Below, piece by piece: positions 47,962 to 57,319 of a stretch of DNA of 64,000 nucleotides. The position numbers and the translations under genes are program-made. Every line of letters starts with the position of its first letter. Position 1 is the stretch's first letter. Under the pieces are notes generated by a model that ran no database searches, was not told the origin of the DNA, and saw only the letters and a list, made by a program, of their open reading frames with translations. The stretch is from NCBI RefSeq assembly GCF_003971255.1, contig NZ_CP034660.1, positions 3,100,001 to 3,164,000 of the forward strand. The letters are read 5' to 3'. This DNA comes from Colwellia sp. Arc7-635. GTDB lineage: Bacteria; Pseudomonadota; Gammaproteobacteria; Enterobacterales; Alteromonadaceae.

Positions 47962-48033
47962 TGGCTACTATTTTATGCTAATTAAAATCATCGTGTATAC
48001 TTAGCGTACGACTTAAATATCAAGGTCATAATA

Positions 48034-48474
48034 ATGAAAAACTTTCTCAATAAACTGCTATCAATTGGCTTGCTTACCTTAGCATTTGTTACTGTAAGTC
48101 ATGCTGAAAACATGAAAAAAATGGACGATATTAATGTTCATTACATTGCATTAGGTTCAACGTTTTTAACCCCTGAAATTGCTAAAGCTTACGGTATTGA
48201 ACGAAGCCGTTACAAAGGTTTAGTGAACATTTCAGTACTAGACAACACGCAAGACGGTAACCCGTCAAAAACAGTGTTTATCAATGGCAAAGCGCGTAAT
48301 GATGTTGGGCAAATAAATTCGTTAGACTTTACGGAAGTAAAAGAAGGCGATGCGGTTTATTACCTTGCACAAGTTAATTACACCAATGAAGAAACAATTT
48401 ATTTTGATATAACAATCACGGATAAAGGTAAGCAGCATAAACTTAAGTTTTCTCAAAAGTTTTATGTTGATTAA
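48034..48474 (+). CDS. DUF4426 domain protein, exported
   Basis: 146 residues with a signal peptide ending near residue 24 (VSHA). The rest is a beta-rich domain (VHYIALGSTFLTPEIAKAYG, YKGLVNISVL, AVYYLAQVNYTNEETIYFDI) of the DUF4426 family, usually found in the yggT-rdgB neighbourhood in marine gammaproteobacteria. No activity is known. Followed by a strong terminator. Confidence 0.82.
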   Translation: MKNFLNKLLSIGLLTLAFVTVSHAENMKKMDDINVHYIALGSTFLTPEIAKAYGIERSRYKGLVNISVLDNTQDGNPSKTVFINGKARNDVGQINSLDFTEVKEGDAVYYLAQVNYTNEETIYFDITITDKGKQHKLKFSQKFYVD

Positions 48475-48527
48475 ATGTCACTATCTTAATTAAGTGGTGA
48501 GGTTTGATCTGCAAGTAATTGATCAAT

Positions 48528-48556
48528 AAAAAACGGCAATTAATTTGCCGTTTTTT
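48528..48556 (+). terminator. Rho-independent terminator after the DUF4426 gene
   Basis: AAAAAACGGCAA and TTGCCGTTTTTT pair as a 12-bp stem with a 5-base loop. It also faces the oppositely oriented EamA gene and can act in both directions. Confidence 0.88.
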
Positions 48557-48629
48557 ATTGTCTTTAATTCACGCTAATTTAAGTTGTGTGAATTAAAGTT
48601 GGCGAGAATTAAAGTTAGGAATATTTACA

Positions 48630-49526
48630 TCAGGCAACCTTCGGCTTGATTGCTCGATAAGCTCTTGCACCAAAAACATTCACTAGCAAGCCAAACATCA
48701 CAATGCAGATACCAATTACCTGCTGAGTTGTCATCGTTTCATCAAGCAAGAACCCGGCAGAAACCATACCTACAATAGGCACCGCTAATGTTAATGGCGC
48801 AACCTGCCCGGCAGGGTAATGTGTTAGTAAGTAACTCCAGAGGCTATAACCTATTATTGAAGCGCCAATAGCCAAGTAAAATAACACTACAGCACTTAAC
48901 CAATTTAAGTTATTCAAACTTTGCGTAATTGCTTGCTCTCCCTCAACCCAATAACTGGTTAAGAAAAATGGCACCATTGCGACCCAAGATGACCACACCA
49001 CTAACCCTATATTAGCGCGATAACCTCGCTGATTTATCACTCGATTAACCACGTTACCTAAGCCCCAAGCGATTGCGGCAGCAATAGTTAACGTAAAGCC
49101 TATCAAGGTCATGCTACCCGTTTGCCCAGAGCTACCGATAATATATAAACCCACGCCAGCGATTAGCATAGCTACCACTTGGTTTGTTTTGATTTGCTCT
49201 TTCAAGATAAATACCGAAAAAAGCAAAGTAAAAACGGCTTGCGACTGTAAAACAAGTGACGCAAGTCCTGCAGGCATACCGAGCGCTAAGGCTGAAAATA
49301 GCAGCGAGAATTGGCAAAAGCATAGCGTAAAAGCATAAAGTGCCATCCAACGCCAAGGTATGTCTGGTTTACGAATAAATAAAGAGCCTAACAGTGCCAC
49401 GAGTAAAAATCGCAAGCCGCCCATTAATAGTGGTGGCATAGACTCAATACCCCAGGCGATAATGACAAAATTAAAGCCCCAGATAAAAATAATAATTAAA
49501 CCGATAAAGGCATCTTTCAACGACAT
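48630..49526 (-). CDS. EamA-family (DMT) transporter
   Basis: 298 residues, ten hydrophobic helices in two EamA repeats (FIWGFNFVIIAWGI at the start; GLGNVVNRVINQRG opening the second repeat). Resembles the YedA/RhaT-like group that exports amino acids or related metabolites; substrate unknown. Convergent with the DUF4426 gene and divergent from rdgB. Confidence 0.88.
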   Translation of the reverse strand: MSLKDAFIGLIIIFIWGFNFVIIAWGIESMPPLLMGGLRFLLVALLGSLFIRKPDIPWRWMALYAFTLCFCQFSLLFSALALGMPAGLASLVLQSQAVFTLLFSVFILKEQIKTNQVVAMLIAGVGLYIIGSSGQTGSMTLIGFTLTIAAAIAWGLGNVVNRVINQRGYRANIGLVVWSSWVAMVPFFLTSYWVEGEQAITQSLNNLNWLSAVVLFYLAIGASIIGYSLWSYLLTHYPAGQVAPLTLAVPIVGMVSAGFLLDETMTTQQVIGICIVMFGLLVNVFGARAYRAIKPKVA

Positions 49527-49749
49527 ATTAACCCTAAGCTCTTGGCAATTTGATGTTTCACGCTCCCTCTTTGTTGTAGATTAAGGTATTATGCGCGCCA
49601 TTGTTATAATTAATTTATCTCGTGATTTACTTTTCAGTATTGCGACTTTGTCGACGGTTAATTTTAACTAAAATCTTAGCCGTAACTTAATCGTAAACTA
49701 ACCGTAAGTTAGCTAGAACTGTAACCAGAAATTTAAAGGTACTACCTCC

Positions 49750-50349
49750 ATGACCACGATCGTATTAGCAACAGGCAACCAAGGTAAAGTGAACGAACTT
49801 GCAAGTTTGTTAGCAGAGCAACACATTGAAATTAAGCCACAAAGTGAATTCAATGTCAGTGAAGTTGCAGAAACAGGCACCACCTTTGTTGAAAACGCGA
49901 TAATTAAAGCCCGTCATGCAGCAAAAATTACCGGTTTACCTGCCATCGCTGATGATTCAGGCCTTGAAGTTGACGCATTAAATGGCGCACCTGGTGTTTA
50001 CTCCGCGCGTTACGCAGGTGAAAATGCCAGTGACGACGACAACACCAATAAATTATTATCCGCCCTTGAACATGTTACTGATGAACATCGCAGTGCGCGC
50101 TTTCATTGTGTGCTGGTTTATATGCGCCATGAAAATGATCCCACACCACTTATTTGTCATGGTGTTTGGCAAGGTAGTATTGGTAGAGAAAAGCTCGGAG
50201 CAGAAGGCTTTGGTTATGATCCGGTATTTTGGCAAGAAGATCACCAAATGACCTCAGCACAATTACCAAGAGCACTAAAGAACCAACTTAGCCATCGCGG
50301 TCAAGCCTTACAAAAACTCGTACCATTACTTGTAAAAGAACTCGCTTAA
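49750..50349 (+). CDS. rdgB: XTP/dITP pyrophosphatase
   Basis: 199-residue house-cleaning enzyme that removes non-canonical purine nucleoside triphosphates. N-terminal [33 protein letters not shown] and GFGYDPVFW are the family blocks. One base separates it from hemW, as in the E. coli rdgB-hemW pair. Confidence 0.96.
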   Translation: MTTIVLATGNQGKVNELASLLAEQHIEIKPQSEFNVSEVAETGTTFVENAIIKARHAAKITGLPAIADDSGLEVDALNGAPGVYSARYAGENASDDDNTNKLLSALEHVTDEHRSARFHCVLVYMRHENDPTPLICHGVWQGSIGREKLGAEGFGYDPVFWQEDHQMTSAQLPRALKNQLSHRGQALQKLVPLLVKELA

Positions 50350-50350
50350 T

Positions 50351-51496
50351 ATGTTAATTGCACCACCACTTTCGTTATATATTCACATACCTTGGTGTGT
50401 TGAGAAATGTCCGTATTGCGACTTTAATTCGCATGCCTTAAAGCATGCTATTCCTGAGCAAGACTACATTGCGCAGCTATTGCTTGATTTAGACAGCGAT
50501 ATTGCCCGTTTTGATTTAGCCGATAGACCTTTGCATTCAATTTTTATTGGCGGCGGCACACCAAGTTTATTTTCAGCGCCAGCTATCGATCAGCTATTAA
50601 CACAAGTATTGCAACGCTTTGAGCATAAAGCCGAGATAGAAATCACTTTAGAAGCGAATCCTGGTACCGTAGAAGCAGAGAAATTTATCGGCTTCTTTAA
50701 TGGCGGTGTTTCAAGATTATCTATTGGCGTGCAAAGCTTTGCCTCGGATAAATTAATTAAACTCGGTCGAATTCATGATAGCGAACAGGCTAAAGTTGCA
50801 GCGAATTTAGCTAGCGAATGTGGCGTTAAAAGCTTCAACCTTGATTTAATGCACGGTCTACCAGAGCAAACCGTCGCTCATGCACTTGATGATTTAAAAA
50901 CGGCGATTAGTTTAAATCCAACACACATTTCATGGTATCAACTGACCATTGAGCCCAATACCGCTTTTCATTCTCGACCACCAAAATTACCGCAAGACGA
51001 AGTTCTGTGGAACATTCAAGACCAAGGTATTGCGCTATTAAATCAAGCCGGTTATCAACAATATGAGATCTCAGCTTACAGCAAGCCAGAGTTTCAATGT
51101 CAGCATAATAATAATTATTGGAAATTTGGTGACTACTTAGGCATCGGTTGCGGTGCGCATGGAAAAATCACCGATATCAATCAGCAAAAAATCTTTCGAA
51201 CGGTGAAAATTAAGCACCCGAAAGGTTATTTAGATACCAGCAGAAAAGCACTTGATAAGCTGCACACGGTAACCGCTGAAGAATTACCTTTTGAATACAT
51301 GATGAATCGTTTACGTTTGTTTTCTGGTTTCTCACTGGATGAATATCAAGCCTTTACTGGTTTAAATATCGATACCGTTTTGCCAACCTTGCTAAAAGCG
51401 CAAGATAAAGGTCTGATGGAATTTGATGGCACACTCTGGTCAGTCAGCAAATTAGGTCATCGTTACCTTAATGACTTATTAGAAATGTTTTTATAG
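50351..51496 (+). CDS. hemW: Radical SAM haem chaperone HemW
   Basis: 381 residues. The radical SAM cluster motif is in PWCVEKCPYCDFNS, which includes the fourth Cys position typical of HemW but is followed by NSHA rather than a CDC-like HemN pattern. FIGGGTPSLF and SIGVQSF follow. It binds and delivers haem rather than oxidising coproporphyrinogen. Immediately after rdgB; its TAG overlaps the possible GTG of tadA. Confidence 0.94.
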   Translation: MLIAPPLSLYIHIPWCVEKCPYCDFNSHALKHAIPEQDYIAQLLLDLDSDIARFDLADRPLHSIFIGGGTPSLFSAPAIDQLLTQVLQRFEHKAEIEITLEANPGTVEAEKFIGFFNGGVSRLSIGVQSFASDKLIKLGRIHDSEQAKVAANLASECGVKSFNLDLMHGLPEQTVAHALDDLKTAISLNPTHISWYQLTIEPNTAFHSRPPKLPQDEVLWNIQDQGIALLNQAGYQQYEISAYSKPEFQCQHNNNYWKFGDYLGIGCGAHGKITDINQQKIFRTVKIKHPKGYLDTSRKALDKLHTVTAEELPFEYMMNRLRLFSGFSLDEYQAFTGLNIDTVLPTLLKAQDKGLMEFDGTLWSVSKLGHRYLNDLLEMFL

Positions 51497-51498
51497 TG

Positions 51499-52065
51499 AT
51501 GATGAAAGATAATTCAACGGATAAGCCCACCGAGCAGTCAATGGATGTAGCCAGCATTGCCAGTTTTTCTGAGCAGGATTTTCGCTTTATGCGTCGTGCA
51601 ATTGAATTGGCACATGTCGCTGATAGCCATGATGAAATTCCAGTGGGTGCTGTCGTTGTTTGTGATGGAAAAATTGTTGGTGAAGGTTTTAATCAGTCGA
51701 TCATGAATAACGACCCCTCTGCACATGCAGAAATGATGGCGATTCGTGATGCAGGCAAAAATTTACAAAACTATCGCCTGCTCGATTGCACGCTCTACGT
51801 TACACTCGAACCTTGCCCAATGTGTGCTGGGTTGTTAGTGCACAGTCGTATCGATCGCTTAGTATTTGCCAGTAAAGACTTAAAAACAGGTGCTGCTGGC
51901 AGTGCTTTTTCATTATTAAATCATGAAAAGCATAATCACCAAGTTGATGCAGAAGGCGGGCTTTTAGCTGACGAATGCAGCATGATGCTGTCTGCTTTTT
52001 TTAAACGTCGCAGAGCGGAAAAGAAAGCTAAGAAAAAAAGCTTACTTAAACCAACCCCCTCTTAA
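51499..52065 (+). CDS. tadA: tRNA-specific adenosine deaminase
   Basis: Zinc deaminase making inosine at the wobble position of tRNA-Arg. Catalytic AHAEMMAI (His, Glu) and zinc-binding PCPMCAG are intact. The true start is uncertain: GTG 51496, ATG 51499, ATG 51502 or ATG 51541; the first 25 residues are not conserved-looking. Basic Lys/Arg-rich C terminus. Translationally close to hemW. Confidence 0.93.
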   Translation: MMKDNSTDKPTEQSMDVASIASFSEQDFRFMRRAIELAHVADSHDEIPVGAVVVCDGKIVGEGFNQSIMNNDPSAHAEMMAIRDAGKNLQNYRLLDCTLYVTLEPCPMCAGLLVHSRIDRLVFASKDLKTGAAGSAFSLLNHEKHNHQVDAEGGLLADECSMMLSAFFKRRRAEKKAKKKSLLKPTPS

Positions 52066-52702
52066 CTTAAAACTCAAATCACTTTAAATAAATCATTTTA
52101 TATAAGCCGTTTTACATTAACGCTCTGTAAACATTTGCATTACCAACAGTCGAATTCCAATTTCATCATAAGACAATAATATCAATAACTTACTACAATT
52201 CATGTAAAGTAAAGCCTGCCTCAATACTTTATATTATGGTGAGTGGTTTCACGTTTTATCATAAATAGCTGACTCGTTATCGATAATATTTTATCACTTG
52301 TTATGAGGTTATCTACATCTGAGCCTTTAAAGTGTTATTTGAAAAACTAAAATCAGTCAGTCTTAACTTCGCCATAAAAAATTGTCTCCGTAAATCTGTT
52401 ATTTCTTTTAAATTTGTTCAAATAGTCGTCACATGACTAAAAATTGTCGGGAATTTACTAGCTGCTAATTTTAAAAAAACTATCGTCAATGTAGCTCGAA
52501 AATAACAATCGAATACGAGCGAAGGGATCATCAGTCAGTATCAGTGCACGAGCTAAAAACCTCTATTTAATGCTATATTATCAAGTAGATAAAAATAACA
52601 TTCAGCTAGAGCCTAAATAGTATGGTAATGATATGGTGAAAATTAGACTCTATATTCTCCACAATAATATATGTAAGAATATGGTTGAAAAGGAAGAGAT
52701 AA
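52066..52702. other. Long intergenic region before the metalloprotease gene
   Basis: About 640 AT-rich bases with no convincing ORF, RNA or repeat. It ends with GGAAGAG before the protease ATG and must hold that gene's promoter. Confidence 0.45.
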
Positions 52703-54220
52703 ATGAAAAATTTTAAACTTGGTTTAGTCGCAGCAGCAATGTTTACTATCGGTTTTCAAGCCCAAGCAGAAAACAATTTATTTTCGCATATCCAAGAAAA
52801 AAGTAATCAATCAGCACAGATATTAAAAGCTGATGTAGCTAAACGTAGTGTGTTCTCTATTAATAAGGGTGCACTTAAAGAAGAAACTAAAAGTATTGAT
52901 ATTCTACTGGAGGAAAATCTCAGTATCGAATTTAATAAAACGAAAGCCAAAAGTAAAAAATCGGGAGCACTGGTTTGGCAAGGCGTGGTTTCATCAGAGT
53001 TTTTAAGTCTAAATACTAACTTCGATCCTGTTAGCGCTCAAAAAAATTCAGCCATATTAATTGAACGTGATAATACGGTTACTGGCACCATTCGTTATCA
53101 AGGTAGATTATATCGTATTCGCCCTACCAGCAACGGCTCTCATACCGTAGAAATGATTAACGAAGAGAAGATGATAGATCATGCTCATGACTACATTGAA
53201 CCTGAAAGTAATCCAATACAGCCATCAATACAGCCTTTTGCTTTAGCAGCAAGTCCGGTTATCGATGTTTTAGTGGTTTATACGTCTGCTGCAGCCAGCA
53301 GCGCCGGTAATATAGCCTCTCTTATCGATTTAGCTGAAACAGAAACCAACAATGGCTACGCCAGCAGCGGTGTTAATTTAAGTGTAAATGTCGTGCATAG
53401 CGCACAAGTAAGCTATAACGAAAATAGCAGTTCGGAACGCGACTTAACACGCCTAGCAGCCACCAATGATGGTTACATGGATAATGTACATGCCTTACGT
53501 GATACTTACGGTGCCGATATGGTTGTGCTGGTTAGTGATGTTAATGGTTACTGTGGACAGGCTGATGCAATTTATGCCAATTCATCAAGTGCATTCGCCA
53601 TTGTTGATTATGACTGTGCAACTGGCTATTACTCTTTTGGCCACGAGTTAGGTCACCTGCAAGGCGCACGACATAACCCAGAAAATGACCCAACTTCGTC
53701 GCCATTTTCATACGGACATGGTTATCAAGATCCACAACAAAACTGGCGTACGGTAATGGCTTACAATTGTAGTTCTAATTGTACTCGCCAATTATTCTGG
53801 TCTAACCCAAATAAAACTTATGGTGGCACTGCAACAGGTACAAGCTCGCTAAGTGACAATGCTCGCGTATTAAATGCCACAGCAGCAACGATGGCAGCAT
53901 TTAAATCGGCGGGTTCATCGACATGGACAACCGGTGGAAGCAATAATTTATCAGCAAATCAAAACAACTGGCAAAGAGATACCGTTGCTATTCCATCAGG
54001 TACGACACAGTTGGTTGTTGATATTTCAGGTGGCAGTGGTGATGCAGATTTATACCTGCACAGTAGCGCGCCAACAACAAGTTCATATACCTGCCGCCCT
54101 TGGTTAAATGGTAATACTGAAACATGTACAATCAATAACCCAGCGTCTGGTACTTGGCATATTGGTATTAATGCATATTCAACATATAGTAATGTTAATA
54201 TGACTTGGAAGTATCAGTAA
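52703..54220 (+). CDS. Secreted zinc metalloprotease (reprolysin-like) with C-terminal PPC domain
   Basis: 505 residues: signal peptide to about residue 22 (FQAQA), a propeptide-like region, then a zincin domain whose HELGHLQGARHN (from 314) is the complete HExxHxxGxxH zinc motif, with a Met-turn VMAYNC after it. From about residue 405 a PPC-type beta-sandwich (SGGSGDADLYLHS, TCTINNPASGTWHIGI) follows, commonly removed or used for secretion in marine proteases. An extracellular protein-degrading role is likely. Located between tadA and mltF, which are neighbours in E. coli, so inserted in this lineage. Confidence 0.88.
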   Translation: MKNFKLGLVAAAMFTIGFQAQAENNLFSHIQEKSNQSAQILKADVAKRSVFSINKGALKEETKSIDILLEENLSIEFNKTKAKSKKSGALVWQGVVSSEFLSLNTNFDPVSAQKNSAILIERDNTVTGTIRYQGRLYRIRPTSNGSHTVEMINEEKMIDHAHDYIEPESNPIQPSIQPFALAASPVIDVLVVYTSAAASSAGNIASLIDLAETETNNGYASSGVNLSVNVVHSAQVSYNENSSSERDLTRLAATNDGYMDNVHALRDTYGADMVVLVSDVNGYCGQADAIYANSSSAFAIVDYDCATGYYSFGHELGHLQGARHNPENDPTSSPFSYGHGYQDPQQNWRTVMAYNCSSNCTRQLFWSNPNKTYGGTATGTSSLSDNARVLNATAATMAAFKSAGSSTWTTGGSNNLSANQNNWQRDTVAIPSGTTQLVVDISGGSGDADLYLHSSAPTTSSYTCRPWLNGNTETCTINNPASGTWHIGINAYSTYSNVNMTWKYQ

Positions 54221-54484
54221 GCAATCTGCTATTTTTTAAGATTGTACTTTAAGACTTTATTTTAAGGTGTTTCTTTAAGTTATTGGTTTAACAAATTATT
54301 TTTAATGATTTGCTGAGTTTACTTAATAACAGCACATGCCTCTTATAACCGCTGCACTTTAGCGTACTATTTTTAGTCAGCTAAGGTAAGGCAGCTATAA
54401 GAGGTATATTTTATCAACTAATTACAAACTGATAATCTGCACAAGCAAACGGAAATTAGCATTACAGTTTATTGCTAATTCTTA

Positions 54485-54534
54485 TATACCCAAGCCGCTT
54501 GAAGATGCAGGATTCAGCAAGTGGTTTGGGTATA
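54485..54534. repeat. Second REP-like palindrome, overlapping the VOC gene end
   Basis: TATACCCAAGCCGCTTGAA faces AAGTGGTTTGGGTATA, the same family as 29487-29532 with several changes. The 3' end of the VOC gene, including its stop, lies inside it. Confidence 0.72.
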
Positions 54535-54945
54535 ATCATTACGAACACTAATTTCTTCACTCGTATATTCTACAAACTCAATTTCATAACCGTCCAGATC
54601 AACAAAATAAGTATTACTGCGCACACCTGAGCTGCCATCGCCCTCTTCGCCAATAAAGCCAGCTATTTTTAGCCGCTGAGTTAATTGCGCTAACTCATCA
54701 GTAACAAATGCAATATGACTTAAGCCGACTTGAAAACCACTATTATCGCGAATATTTTGCTCGCCATGATCACTGAACGCGATATAAAGCTGATCATCGC
54801 CAAAATGTAACCACCGTCTAGGCTTACCAGACCAAGTAGATTTACCTTCACCACGAATACGCCAATGCGGAAACGCCGCTTTATAAAAGATCAGCGCACG
54901 TGAAATATCTTTCACAACCAAATTTACATGTTCTAAATACAGCAT
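54514..54945 (-). CDS. VOC/glyoxalase-family protein, SoxR-controlled
   Basis: 143 residues of the vicinal-oxygen-chelate fold: LEHVNLVVKDISRALIFYKAAFP at the start, LSHIAFVTDELAQL mid-protein and YFVDLDGYEIEFVEY near the end, giving His/His/Glu-type metal ligands. Specific activity unknown; lyase, dioxygenase or quinone/antibiotic-binding roles occur. AGAGGAG precedes the ATG. It follows a small ORF behind a SoxR-type promoter, so redox-cycling compounds are the likely inducer. Its last residues (YTQTTC) come from a REP palindrome. Confidence 0.82.
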   Translation of the reverse strand: MLYLEHVNLVVKDISRALIFYKAAFPHWRIRGEGKSTWSGKPRRWLHFGDDQLYIAFSDHGEQNIRDNSGFQVGLSHIAFVTDELAQLTQRLKIAGFIGEEGDGSSGVRSNTYFVDLDGYEIEFVEYTSEEISVRNDYTQTTC

Positions 54946-54985
54946 AATAATCTCCTCTTGTTTACTCGCTTACCCAATATCAATC

Positions 54986-55108
54986 TCACGGTTTGTTCCG
55001 AAATGTTGCGTTATAAATTCGCAATGTTCGGTGTATTAGCTTCGATGAAAAAACATTGCTGAGAGTTTTATCGTTGCTATTTTCAATATTTAGTTTTAAA
55101 CGTTTCAT
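54986..55108 (-). CDS. Small ORF (40 aa) in the SoxR-controlled transcript
   Basis: Begins MKRLKLNIENSND and ends TFRNKP. AGAGGAG stands eight bases before the ATG, as strong as that of the VOC gene downstream. It is the first reading frame after the soxbox promoter. No family recognised; no membrane segment. It may be a real small protein, a leader, or the remnant of a lost gene. Confidence 0.5.
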   Translation of the reverse strand: MKRLKLNIENSNDKTLSNVFSSKLIHRTLRIYNATFRNKP

Positions 55109-55148
55109 TTTTATTCTCCTCTGCGTTATTGTTGAAGCAACTATAAAA

Positions 55149-55166
55149 CCTCAAGTAAACTTGAGG
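55149..55166. promoter_or_regulatory. SoxR box inside a 19-bp-spaced promoter
   Basis: CCTCAAGTAAACTTGAGG differs from the E. coli soxbox at one central base. On the minus strand -35 TTTACC (55170-55165) and -10 TATAGT (55045+100-55140, i.e. 55145-55140) are 19 bases apart, the over-long spacing that MerR/SoxR activators correct. It drives the small ORF and VOC gene; soxR lies on the other side. Confidence 0.9.
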
Positions 55167-55207
55167 TAAAGGAGTGTTTTATTAAATAATAAAAAAGGAG
55201 GTATACA

Positions 55208-55663
55208 ATGTTAGAAGAAGCTAATTTAAGTGTGGGAAAAGTGGCTAAGCGTTGTGGCGTAAACGTATCAAGTTTACATTTTTATGAAAGTATTGGCTTA
55301 ATTAAGAGCCTACGAAATCAAGGTAATCAACGACGATACAAGCGTGACGTTTTACGAAGAATTTCAGTGATAAAGGCTGCGCAAAAGGTCGGAGTTTCTT
55401 TAGATGAAATTAAAAGTGCATTTGCTACCTTACCTGACAATAGAACGCCAACTAAAGATGACTGGCAACAATTATCAAGTATATGGCGACAAGGGTTAAC
55501 GCAAAAGATAGCCTATTTAGAAAAACTAAGAGACTCTCTTGATAGCTGTATTGGTTGTGGATGTCTTTCGATGAAAAGCTGCCCAATCTATAATCCCGAA
55601 GATAATTTAGGCGATAAACATAGTGGGCCTGTATTACTCAATGCCAATAAAGCAATTATTTAA
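55208..55663 (+). CDS. soxR: Redox-sensitive transcriptional activator SoxR
   Basis: MerR-family regulator of 151 residues. The N-terminal helix-turn-helix is LSVGKVAKRCGVNVSSLHFY, a dimer helix follows, and the 2Fe-2S site is CIGCGCLSMKSC with all four cysteines spaced as in E. coli SoxR. Ribosome site GGAGG precedes the ATG. Oxidised by redox-active drugs, it activates the promoter on the opposite strand and may regulate itself. Confidence 0.95.
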   Translation: MLEEANLSVGKVAKRCGVNVSSLHFYESIGLIKSLRNQGNQRRYKRDVLRRISVIKAAQKVGVSLDEIKSAFATLPDNRTPTKDDWQQLSSIWRQGLTQKIAYLEKLRDSLDSCIGCGCLSMKSCPIYNPEDNLGDKHSGPVLLNANKAII

Positions 55664-56040
55664 AAGAGGCTTACTAGCCAGCCTTTCGCGGCTTGCATAT
55701 TAAAAAACTCTTTGCGCTTTTTCGATTTAGATAAAGCAGGCTGTTGGCTTTTTGCAATATTAAAATAAAAATTTTGCTTATAAACGATAGCGCTAGCAAC
55801 ACAATTTTGTTGCTTTAACCAGAGGGCATGCTGGTTAGATATATCATGCGCTTCAGGAGTACTCCCCTGATAATCAATACAGTTGAGTAAAATAAAAAAT
55901 CGTTGACCATTTAAGCTTTCAATTTGTGCTTCTATTAACTGACAAAGCGAATTCGTTGCAAGATCATTGAACATGCCTGATAGGTTAATATTTAATAATT
56001 CTCCCTCAAGTAAAACAGAGTAAGTACCATGTTCCCCCAT
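55660..56040 (-). CDS. Uncharacterised small protein, STAS-like pattern
   Basis: About 126 residues from the ATG at 56040 (a further ATG at 56058 adds six). The alternation GTYSVLLEGELLNINLSGMFN, RFFILLNCIDYQG and later helix resembles SpoIIAA/STAS-fold proteins, but I cannot assign a family. Its end overlaps the soxR stop by four bases, tail to tail. It is 50 bases downstream of the MarR gene on the same strand, possibly one operon. Confidence 0.65.
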   Translation of the reverse strand: MGEHGTYSVLLEGELLNINLSGMFNDLATNSLCQLIEAQIESLNGQRFFILLNCIDYQGSTPEAHDISNQHALWLKQQNCVASAIVYKQNFYFNIAKSQQPALSKSKKRKEFFNMQAAKGWLVSLF

Positions 56041-56089
56041 AGTTTCTCCCTTTAGCACTATGTTAGTTTCCCTCTAGTTATAGTCAGCT

Positions 56090-56641
56090 TTACTCACTGG
56101 TTTGACTTTTTTTATACCAACGTAGTAGTTCTTTTTGATCAGCAGGAATCTCTAGGCCTTGATTTACAAATGACAAAGCTTGCTGTGCTAATAATTGCTC
56201 AGCTTTCGTTTCTATCTTGGCTAAAATTTGATAAAAACTCTGTAGTTCAGCATCGTCCAAAACACTTTCAAGCGCCTGGGCTCGAGGCGTAAGCTCATCG
56301 GTTAATTGTTTATATAAACTCAGACCATGCGCAGTAAGGCTCAAGTTTTTAATGTTTTTACTTGCTGAATCGGGTTCTGAAACGATTAATTTTTCTCTCA
56401 AAAGCACCTTTACCGCACGACTTACATTAGAAGAGTCAATTCGGGATTGATACGCTATATCAGCAGCTTTAATCGGCATATATGAACCAATATTAAGTAA
56501 GACACGTATCTCTCGGGGCTCTAAATCAGAAACACTGCGAATACTTAAGTCACGGTTCAGAGCTAATAAATTACTCACTACCGCAATACGAAAGGGTAAA
56601 TGCTCAGATAAATTTAATGGCTCGTCGACTAATGTAGTCAA
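56090..56641 (-). CDS. MarR-family transcriptional regulator
   Basis: 183 residues. The winged helix-turn-helix region reads LEPREIRVLLNIG, IKAADIAYQSRIDSSNVSRAVKVL, LIVSEPDSASKNIKNLSLTAHG, typical MarR helices and wing; flanking helices form the dimer. The ligand and targets are unknown; the gene next to it on the same strand and its own promoter are the usual candidates. Confidence 0.87.
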   Translation of the reverse strand: MTTLVDEPLNLSEHLPFRIAVVSNLLALNRDLSIRSVSDLEPREIRVLLNIGSYMPIKAADIAYQSRIDSSNVSRAVKVLLREKLIVSEPDSASKNIKNLSLTAHGLSLYKQLTDELTPRAQALESVLDDAELQSFYQILAKIETKAEQLLAQQALSFVNQGLEIPADQKELLRWYKKSQTSE

Positions 56642-57156
56642 CTTTAATGCTTGTTCTTTCGTTGAAGAAGAAATAATAACACCTTAAACTTTGAGTAGAA
56701 TCATCGAAAAACACTTTAGCGCGCTGTAATAGTTGAAATAAGTCATGTCCTAAAAATTTTACAGGCAATCAAGGTTTTAACGCTAGAACTAATTAAATCT
56801 TAATAAGCAAAGTAGCATATTGCATTTTCAATATCCAATTATATAACCATGACTATTTAGCTATTTGAATGCCCTGTCGAGGCTATTGTAAAGAATTATC
56901 ATCGAGGATAATAAAGAATAGCAGTGCTTACGATTACAAGCGTTTAAAAAGGTTAAATCTTGAAATTGAGTTCTACATTATGCTTTTTAATACTTTGGTT
57001 ACTTTTCATGTGCTTTGTCGAATTCATGAGAGAATTGTTATGGTAATTATTTTTAAGTATTTGTGCATTATTTCAGAGGGAATATCGTCAGATACTCATT
57101 TAGAGACAATCGTTTAGATGTGATAATTTAGATTGGTAGTTATAAATAAAAATTGA
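56642..57156. other. Intergenic region, no convincing gene
   Basis: About 515 AT-rich bases between the MarR gene and a small ORF. A plus-strand open frame (56869-57117) has low-complexity, non-family composition and no ribosome site, so I do not call it. Confidence 0.4.
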
Positions 57157-57179
57157 AGAGCTAGCTGTTGTCTAGCTCT
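57145..57179 (-). terminator. Terminator overlapping the small basic ORF
   Basis: AGAGCTAG (57157-57164) and CTAGCTCT (57172-57179) form an 8-bp stem with a 7-base loop. On the minus strand TTCAATTTTTATTTATA follows. Confidence 0.65.
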
Positions 57180-57319
57180 ATATGTGTATTATTTGACGAT
57201 GATTCAAGGTGAAGTTGATCAGTTGCAAACTGCGTATGACGTCGGTTAGCTAATCGCACTCTGTTACGGTGCAAGGTACGTTTTCTTTGATTACTTGCTA
57301 AACATTTTTTTATTTTCAT
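57161..57319 (-). CDS. Small basic ORF (52 aa)
   Basis: Begins MKIKKCLASNQRKRTLHRNR and ends IELDNS; the first 30 residues are strongly basic, the rest neutral to acidic. AAAGAGAG lies before the ATG, and the stop is within a terminator-like hairpin. A TATAAT-like box occurs upstream near 57385. No family recognised; the basic start suggests RNA or DNA contact, but this is a guess. Confidence 0.5.
   Translation of the reverse strand: MKIKKCLASNQRKRTLHRNRVRLANRRHTQFATDQLHLESSSNNTHIELDNS

Noticed and set aside
56869-57117. 82-codon plus-strand ORF
   Set aside because: No ribosome site, low-complexity hydrophobic/AT-driven composition, no neighbour supporting it.
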